A stretch of DNA of 64,000 nt from Topomyia yanbarensis (Eukaryota > Arthropoda > Insecta > Diptera > Culicidae), in NCBI RefSeq assembly GCF_030247195.1, contig NC_080672.1:183083234-183147233 (forward strand). The letters run 5' to 3'. The notes under the pieces were generated by a model, which saw only the letters and a program-made list of their open reading frames with translations, was not told the DNA's origin and searched no databases. A program made the position numbers and the translations under genes. This document shows, piece by piece, positions 45,401 through 52,456 of the stretch. Every line of letters starts with the position of its first letter. The stretch's first letter is position 1.

Positions 45401-45746
45401 TATTTTTTTTTGTAAGCTTCAAAGGCACCTTGAACGCAATGTGAATTTATTATTTAATTATCGCAGAAGAGATTTATCAAATACAGTAATTTCAGAATAG
45501 CTTGTTGTAAAGGTTTTCTACTACTATATTTCGATACTCTGAATATGTGGGATATTTATGTCATTGACAAAGTTGTTTGAAATAGCACTTTCGAAAACTT
45601 TGCTGGAGACATTAAGTCTCGACCCAAATTTGGTTGAAGAGTAATTCTTGTGTATAATTACTTCTAGGAAGATTAACCGTCAAAATTATTCTATCAGCAG
45701 ATGAACAGTTTTACGTTTTGAAATTCTTTAATGTTACTTAACATCG

Positions 45747-45817
45747 AAATTTGGCAGTTTCGAATGAATGTGATCGTTTAACGGTCACGATCACATTCAT
45801 TCGAAACTGCCAAATTT
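45747..45817. repeat. Perfect 30-bp inverted repeat with an 11-nt loop
   Basis: The left arm 45747-45776 (aaatttggcagtttcgaatg...) is the exact reverse complement of 45788-45817. It lies inside the TIR element. It is a local inverted duplication, since the same sequence is not otherwise repeated in the window. Confidence 0.9.
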
Positions 45818-46531
45818 TAACGGTCAAATTTATCGAGCATTAATTTTACTTTTCTTCATTAGTCAACCTCGCAACTTGCAGTACTAGTACGTAGCACACA
45901 AAATTTTAGTACGCCATTCATTGCATCCTGCTAAGAGGCTATTCATATAGTTGATAATACAACAAAAATCCAATGCTCATAAAACCGATCCTGACCTGCT
46001 AGAGACAAAATTACATCAGCTTTCAACTAGTTTCTGAAATGTTATTCTTGTTGTTAACCATATTGAATTGTTGTCTAAACTCTACACAATCTAAAAAAAA
46101 TACATTTTCAGCAAATGTTGAAATGTATGTAAGTTTTCGGTAAACAAGCTTATGTTTTATATGCAATCAACCTATTCAAATTTAGATTCCCATTCGAAAA
46201 ATTGTCTCTAATCCATATTTTGAAGCATCTTTCCAAAAATAAGCTCATAATAATTCAAACAGTTATTTTATTTTACATTGAAGTAATTTGACAACTATGG
46301 GATTTTGGCTAAGAGATAAGTTACAAGATCCCACAATTGTCCAAAAGTTCTCATGACGCTTTAAACACAGTTCTCAATGTAGTGATCAGAGAATATTTTT
46401 CCAAAAATATTTTGTGGAATATTTAATTAAATTCGTCAGCATCAATTTTTTTTTCAATCCAATTAATTTTGGTTGGGGGGGGGGTTTAACCCCAAACCCC
46501 CCCCTCCCCTGGCTACGCCACTGATCCTAAG

Positions 46532-46882
46532 TAAAGTTGGCTGTAGTAACATATGTACATTCAAAACCGCAAATAAAATTCCATTTGAAAAGTATAGTAG
46601 TCGGTTCTCACGCTAAAGAGGCATGTTTGTGGACTTGACTGATTCGTAGTTATGCTGTCTAAGCTCGATCCCCATCGACATAAGACAAAAGTAAGCCCGT
46701 AAGATATTAAGCCTGCCACTTCTAGTTTTCCGATCTGTACCCAGTAATCTCTAGCTAATTAAATGTCGTTAAAATGTAAAAAATATACATATAGGAAGCT
46801 TGAAATTGCGCGCTATAAATAATAAATCAATTAAAAAACCAGGCGAAATAATGCACAAGAAGTGAATTGAGAGGTTACTTAC
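46532..46882. other. Unclassified DNA / intron
   Basis: This stretch is downstream of the exon at 46883-47032 on the minus strand, so it is intron if that exon is real. The part 46600-46720 (ccatcgacataagaca...aagcctgcc) weakly resembles the cttgtgtctcatcggcat part of the 344-bp unit. Confidence 0.4.
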
Positions 46883-47032
46883 ATGATTCTAAGAGTCCTT
46901 TACTATCTGTTCGATTCCCTTCAACTGATAGCAATTCCACCGAAAGCCCTAGGCTTGGATTTTTCCTTATGTAGCTCAAAGCTACGTCAACTGCGACTTG
47001 TGCCAAATCATTTCCGACTTCATTGACGAATA
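46883..47032 (-). CDS. Ir25a: Putative exon of ionotropic receptor co-receptor Ir25a
   Basis: This 150-bp exon encodes FVNEVGNDLAQVAVDVAL, SYIRKNPSLGLSVELLS and VEGNRTDSKGLLES. It matches my recollection of the N-terminal (amino-terminal domain) part of insect IR25a, where Drosophila has a FINEVDNEPAAKAVEV-like stretch soon after the signal peptide. On the minus strand it is preceded by the acceptor ttttaaaattacag and followed by the donor gtaagta. Both splice junctions are phase 1, so the exon can be skipped or kept in frame. IR25a is a membrane co-receptor of ionotropic receptors for odour, temperature and humidity sensing. No other exon was found in the window, so the flanking introns are long and repeat-filled. 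It is the only host gene segment I can support. Confidence 0.7.
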
Positions 47033-47527
47033 CTGTAATTTTAAAAATATAGTGCATCTATTATTAATAGTACCATGATAAGGATTGCTACTAACGTGGC
47101 GTGTAATATGTGGTAGGGTAATATCAAAGACATAACCGGAGCGAAGTGGAATACACTTCGCCCTGTCAATTCGGTTGCAACAATGGTTAGTGTCTTCTGG
47201 ATGGTTGTATAAAACTCTACTACACTACAATAATCACAAAGATTTAATCTTTCAAATTAGATTTTAGAATGAACATTGTACAATACGTTTTGCGTCAAAA
47301 ACTCATTCAATGATCATCAGTTTTGGTGGTTAAATTTGGTTTGAAATGATGTTAAGTTTAAAATTAACATGAAATTGAAACTAATTTAAAATTTGTCAAC
47401 AAGTTGAAAATTTTCGGAAGAGGTCCGGACCCCCAGGACCCTCCCGCTGGATCCGCCAATGTATGGTACACACCAGCAGCGGCAAGTGATTTCAACGTTA
47501 ACTCACCCATGCAAATCCATTCCCAAA
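47033..47527. other. Intronic or flanking DNA with a repeat relic
   Basis: At 47375-47460 the words 'aaactaatttaaaatttgtcaac', 'aagttgaaaattttcggaag' and 'ggatccgcc' resemble the 'aacaagttgaaaattttcag ... atgatccgcc' part of the F1 copies in segments A and B. No further exon is seen. Confidence 0.45.
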
Positions 47528-48583
47528 CTATTCGAATAGCTAGGATAGGATCCGCCAGCTCTGTCTTCTGTTTTTGAACCAATTCTGAACCAGCTCGTGA
47601 TTGGACGAAAGTGACATAGGCAAACCTTCGGCTTGGAAACTAAAAGTACAAAAGGGCTGCTTGGAAGTGTTGTCATATTGTGATATCAAACATAAAACGA
47701 CGATTGTTTACCGTGTTGATTTTTTTGTTTTCTCGAGATACCGCTTTCTTTCTATAACATCCGTCTGTAATTATGAAGTGCAGGCATTATTTGGCAGACG
47801 AAATCAAACATATTATCCAGAACTGAAATTCCCGAGAGATCCGGTAGCGCGGTTATCGTGGATTCTGTTCTGTGTGCGGAGTAATGCGGAAATGCCTCTT
47901 TTCGAAATCAACAGGCTGTGTAGCGTAAGTATGAAAATATTTTGAACATCATGTAAAAATTGTCTTTGTTCCAGTACCGAGTAAATTGGAAGTACTGAGC
48001 AAACAGGGAGAAAGTTATCCCGGAAGTCGCTTCTTGTTCTTCCTTTGGTATTATCGATACAGTTGAATTTTACAGTTTTCAACTGAATCGATCATCGGTG
48101 TAAATAGGAGAGTGTATTTTCTACTGCTGTTTTCTCCGAAACAATCACATGTAAAAACCTATACATTCCTCCAAAACAAAAATTAAACCTTGCAGAAAAG
48201 TAGTTTTAGAATATTTAAAATAAATCCGAACAGAGAAAATTATTCTTGTGACAGAGGTTGCTTGACTCAGAAAGCAACTTACAAAAATGAAGAGGCGTGA
48301 AGATATTTTTCGTAATGTCCAACAACGAATATATATTATTTTGTTTTGCTGTATTCCGATGAAAAAAAACGTTATGATCGTTTAAATGCGGATATAAAGA
48401 CTAAATCTTTGATTTTTCCATGAAATTGGTACATAATATAGAATATTTTAATCAGAACAAATATACGACCGAAACAAAACAAATATTTTGGCAACATTGG
48501 TCGAGTGGGGGTATGTCGTTTTCAACAGGGATTAGTAAAATATAAGAAGAAGCCAGCTGGCGGATCCTATCCTAGTCGAATAG
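47528..48583. mobile_element. Putative element bounded by ~29-bp imperfect inverted repeats
   Basis: The left repeat 47528-47560 (ctattcga + atag + ctaggataggatccgccagct) and the right repeat 48555-48583 (its reverse complement without the 4-nt atag) enclose about 1 kb that contains a THAP-like coding fragment. No matching duplication was found outside. A direct tandem pair (aggtacaatggtacatagaa) lies just beyond the right end. THAP domains are DNA-binding domains of P-element-type transposases and of some host proteins. Confidence 0.4.
47766..47924 (+). pseudogene. THAP-like zinc-finger fragment
   Basis: The frame reads CNYEVQALFGRR, YYPELKFPRDPVARLSWILF, then NAEMPLFEINRLCS. The FP.D...R..W core, the P and the RLCS near the end fit a THAP domain. 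A gtaagt donor follows RLCS at 47925, and ttctttgttccag-type sequence ends at 47974, so a 50-nt intron is possible. After splicing the frame reads only YRVNWKY before a stop, and the final His-Phe is missing. The second Cys of the usual C2CH set is also not visible. It is best read as a decayed THAP domain; a chance match is possible. Confidence 0.4.
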
Positions 48584-48627
48584 GTACAATGGTACATAGA
48601 ATACAATAGGTACAATGGTACATAGAA

Positions 48628-49369
48628 TAATACACCGAGATAAAATAACTATCGAAATCCATAAAAACTACTTATGAATTTGCGCCACAAGGATCCCACA
48701 TAGAAATCATAAGTATGTCTTATGATTTAGAGGGGAAGTTGGCTATTGGATAACTTACGAATGTCATAAGCCATACTTATGAAATTCTGAGGATGCTCTT
48801 ATGATTTTCATAGCATTATACTTATATTATTCATCTTGGTAAGAGATTGTAAATAAGAACACCTGTTATATTTCTTTTTTCTAGTCATATATTTTTAAAA
48901 TCATTGAACATAATTTACATACGTTTTCAAACAAGTCTCCAGTTCACCTACTTGGAAGCCCTTAGTTTCTGAAGCACTATGGTTCGGCTAAGTATCCATC
49001 GTAAAAGTCAGTCATGCCACAATATTGCTTAGGTGCTGTCAAATATATACAAAGAATATGAGATGGTCAATGGTCAATGAAAACAAAATAAATACTCACA
49101 TTTACTTTTCACTCGTTTGAAACAGCTAGTTTAGTTCAATTTCAACACACCTAACTTGGAGCTAATCCCATCAATTTTGTTTTAACTTATGACATTTTCA
49201 CAATACTAATGTTTATAATAAACTTAAGACTCGTCTACGGATTCAATAATGCGAACTTATGAAATTCATGTATTCGCTTATGGAATACATAAGCGTCTAA
49301 TGAAATCACAATTGCGCAGGTTCATAAGTTGTGACTTATGAAATTCTTAGGTGCTTTTTCCTCAGTGTA
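48628..49369. mobile_element. MITE with TACACYGAG termini, rich in CTTATGA words
   Basis: The left end taCACCGAGATAAAAta and the right end ttTTTCCTCAGTGta are inverted, with TA at both edges as a likely target duplication. Inside, cttatgaa, cataagt and similar words recur in both orientations near each end (48670-48840 and 49240-49350), giving long imperfect foldback arms. No transposase is present. It lies next to the start of the ORF1 relic of the CR1/L2-like element. Confidence 0.6.
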
Positions 49370-49568
49370 CCAGTTACTTTCACACATTCGTTCGGGAATT
49401 TTGAGAACGCACAATTAAAACTTGCACATCAGGGTGCAAATCGCACGATAAACTTTATACAGCAAGAACATGAGTGCGGGTTGAACTCGCACACGAAAAA
49501 AAATCGAAATCTGTCATGGTTTGTCACCCCTGCCAGAAGATCGTGAAAGATAAAATTCGAAATCGGTC

Positions 49569-51280
49569 ATGGTTTGTCACCGCTGCCAGAAGATTGTGAA
49601 AGATAAAGAGGCTGTGATATGTAACGGCTACTGCGATGTAACCTTCCATGCAGTTTGTGCCAATGTTCATGGGATATGTTCATGGTCCTTGATAGGACCA
49701 GATGAGGAATTACAAAAACAACGTATTTTGGATGTGCGACGGTTATGCTCTTCTTTTCTCTAATGCGCACTTTCGCTAATTGATGACCAGTTTCGACGAC
49801 AAATTTGCAAATTTGCCTACCGCTATTCAATCCATGCAAACGGAGATAGAAAAATTGCACTCAGGATTTGAATCACCGACTGCAAAAGTAGACTCCAAAT
49901 CGAGTGCGCCTTCTCCCTTTGTTACACCGATTTTCTGGCCAAATGTAAATTGCTTCGATATACCTAACAACACACCAAAACGTCACCCCAGTAAAGTTCA
50001 GCCGGAAATGAACCGGAATTCTGGCTGGTTCCAGTTCGTACACGGGCTCCAGTGACACAACCGATTCTAACTAGAATCTGTTGTGTCACTGGAGCCGGAA
50101 TGCGAACTGGAACCAGCCAGAATTCCAGTTCATTTCCGGCTGAGCTTAACTGGGACAGAGCAAACAATGGGAACTCATTTAGCTTCCCCGCCTTTACGAA
50201 TAATGTAGGTACGAAGGCACCAAATGTGATCAAGACTGTGAATCGCAACCGTCGTGCTGATGATCAGTTGTTTTAGATATATTTGCTTTTCATCCGGCTA
50301 CTTAAGAGAACCAGATTGCCTCACTGATTAGTGAATGCCCCGATCTGTCGAACGTAACACCCAAGGTAGTTAAATTAGTACCCAGAGGAAAAGACGTTAG
50401 CTCGCTTCAATTTGTGTAATTCAAAGTTGGCATCGATGAAAAATTCAAAGACAGCTCTTTCAAATGAATCATGGCCAGAAAATGTTCGATTTCGTGAATT
50501 TGAAGATAGCCGATCAAAAAACCGGTGTGCAAATTGTCAGGTTAACATCGGCGGTACCGTTGAAAAGGAAACCCACGTCGCATATGGAGCCGTCACATTT
50601 GGACGTTTAGAGTTGGCAGTCTTATCTTCACCGGGACGCACTAAAAACCGCATGGTGGAAGCCCCTTCCGACCCCGTAACTGCCGATCCATCAGCTGCCA
50701 CCATCTTTCAATGCTCCGACACGTTTTCAAATCTGTTTGATCTTCAAGCATCCAGCGTTACCCCATTAGTATGCAGCATTACTCCGTTAGGTAACCTTAG
50801 CATCAGTATATGTCCTGCTGAAGCTTCGGCTGGTACTGCTCGTCTTTTAAGTAATTGTACCTTCCAGGCGTGTGTGACGTCACCCGATTATCAATGCTTT
50901 GTCGCTTCATCGAATACATTTCGTCTTCAAGCATGCAGCGTTATTCTGTCAGTGTGCTGCGTTACTCGGTCAGTTAGCATTAGCAGCAGTATATGTCCTG
51001 CTCAAGCTTCGACTGGTACTGTTCGCCTTTTAAGTAGTTATAACTACCAGGCGTGTCCGTTCATCAAAGCTTCGACACGTTTTCAAATCTGTCTGACCTT
51101 CAAGCAGCAGTATATGTCTTGCTGAAACTTAGACTGGTACTACTTTCCTTTTAAGTAGTGATAACTTCCAGGCATGCGTGACGTCATCCTATCATCAAAG
51201 CTTCGTCGCTTCATCAGATCTGCTTGGTCTTCAAGCCTGCAGCGTTACTCCGTCAGGTGATCATCTTTGGAGTGATGTGA
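49569..51280 (+). pseudogene. ORF1 relic with PHD-like finger, RRM-like domain and coding repeats
   Basis: From the 5' side: a PHD-like finger (CHRCQKIVKDKEAVICNGYC, then FHAVCANVH; 49572-49680), a probable coiled-coil stretch (AIQSMQTEIEKLHSGFES) and a long inverted duplication (49988-50153). These are followed by an RRM-like part with NVTPKVVKLVPRGKDVSSLQF, a stop, FKVGIDEKFK and, one frame over, SWPENVRFREFEDS (50345-50515). About 50706-51260 consists of three to four diverged units of some 125-180 bp repeating F.LQACSVTPS and ICPA(Q/E)ASTGTVRLLSS-like peptides. Frameshifts and stops make it non-functional. Confidence 0.65.
49988..50153. repeat. Long hairpin: ~80-bp inverted duplication in ORF1
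   Basis: The left arm cccagtaaagttcagccgga ... ccagtgacacaac and the right arm gttgtgtcactggag ... tccggctgagcttaactggg are inverted copies with a few mismatches. The centre (gattctaactagaatc, about 50063-50078) is also palindromic, so pairing runs almost without a loop. Confidence 0.9.
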
Positions 51281-51324
51281 AGGAATTTGAGGAATTGACT
51301 CTAGGCGCAGACTTGAATGGTAAA

Positions 51325-51372
51325 CTGACGATTTGTTACCAGAACGTCCGAGGCCCACGCACAAAAATCAAT
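51325..51372 (+). pseudogene. Start of ORF2 endonuclease (LTICYQNVRGPRTKINIF)
   Basis: The peptide fits the first strand of the APE-type endonuclease in CR1/L2/Jockey-type elements (ICYQNVRGLRTK-type). The frame is cut after NIF by the F1 insertion. The continuation, LAISSSHYDIIVITETWLDD, appears at about 62817. Confidence 0.8.
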
Positions 51373-51829
51373 ATTTTTGCCTTTCTCAATAGAAAGGTAT
51401 TGCAATTGCTCTGAAAACCGACTTTTTAACGGAGGCCCGGAGGGCCAAGTGACATATACCATACGATTCAGTTCGTCGAGTTCGGCAAATGTCTGTGTGT
51501 GTATGTATGTGTGTATTTTTTTTTTTTTTTTTTTTTACAATGGAGAAGACCTTTATGTCCTAGCCCAGTACACGTGCTAACGGTAGGGTCCAATCTACCA
51601 CACTGGGTGCACTGGGGGCGTGTCGGACTCGAATGGTGACCAGCCATTAATACCGACTAAACTCCATTGGGCTCCGCCATCATTCCTCCCAGGAACTACC
51701 TCTCGGTATTACTTCTGGGGGGATGGCTGTACTAAATGTACTCATTCACTCTCACTCACGCGTTCATACATCCTGTATGAGGCTTACTTGGGTGCTCTCT
51801 CAATCGCACTTTGATTCACTCTCAAACAC

Positions 51830-52215
51830 TCCCACATGAGGCTGACTTTTGTGCTCACCTTTTACGTTCCATGCGAGGCTGACTTGTGTGCTCACCTTAC
51901 TCATTCCTTGCTAGGCTTACTTTTGTGCTCGCCCTACCCATACCATGTGAGGCTGACTTGGGTGCTCACCCTATCACCTGATTCACTCTCAATCGTGCCA
52001 CTCTATTGTACCTTTGTCACTCCCTCTGGCATCCCATGTGGGACATTTTTCTTAGGCCCCACTTCTGACATACCATGCGAGGCTGACTTTTGTGCTCACC
52101 TTTTTCATTCCTTGCTAGGCTGACTTTTGTGCTAGCCTCTACCAACCTGTGAGGCTGACTTTTATGCTCACCCTTAACATGCAGTGTGAGACTGACTTGG
52201 GTGCTCACCCTTTCA
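51830..52215 (-). repeat. ~36-bp degenerate repeats in the 3' UTR of copy 2
   Basis: About nine versions of gaggctgacttttgtgctcacc are spaced some 35-45 bases apart, the full complement seen in this window. The 3' UTR of R1-type elements is the likely recognition region for the element's own RT; whether the repeats contribute is unknown. Confidence 0.75.
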
Positions 52216-52456
52216 CTCCTCTGCCACGCCATGAGGCATCGATAGCTTAGTTCCAACATACTACGCTACGACCCTCCCGTCTTGGCATGAGGCAGTCCAC
52301 TTATACGCCTATACACTCACTCTTCTGTCTTGCTTCGGGGTGGCTGGGTTTACCCCTTACGCGGTTGCCATTCGCTGCGCCAACCTGCCTCGGCATGAAC
52401 AGACCATTCACTCTCTTATTTTGCGCTTGGCCTTTTTCGCTCCAGCTAACCAATCA

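Larger units (their letters stand above)
44737..46523. mobile_element. TIR element CAGTGGCGTAGCCAG with 8-bp target duplication (hAT-like size)
   Basis: The left end cagtggcgtagccag (44737-44751) and right end ctggctacgccactg (46509-46523) are perfect 15-bp inverted repeats. Outside them lie atccaaag (44729-44736) and atcctaag (46524-46531), an 8-bp duplication with one mismatch. That length fits hAT and P superfamilies. No transposase is readable in 1.8 kb, so it is non-autonomous. G- and C-runs (46475-46484; 46494-46506) sit inside the right end. A diverged ribozyme monomer and a perfect palindrome lie within it. Confidence 0.7.
49371..51372 (+). mobile_element. CR1/L2-like non-LTR retrotransposon, 5' part (continues at 62813)
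   Basis: An ORF1 relic and the first codons of the ORF2 endonuclease are present, then the element is interrupted by an 11.4-kb nested insertion and resumes at about 62813. A 53-bp tandem duplication (49504/49557: tcgaaatc...tggtttgtcacc) marks the 5' part. Confidence 0.7.

Noticed and set aside
46600..46720. Second diverged fragment of the 344-bp ribozyme unit
   Set aside because: Resemblance to the cttgtgtctcatcggcat part is weak and the ribozyme core is absent; it is noted only as possible.
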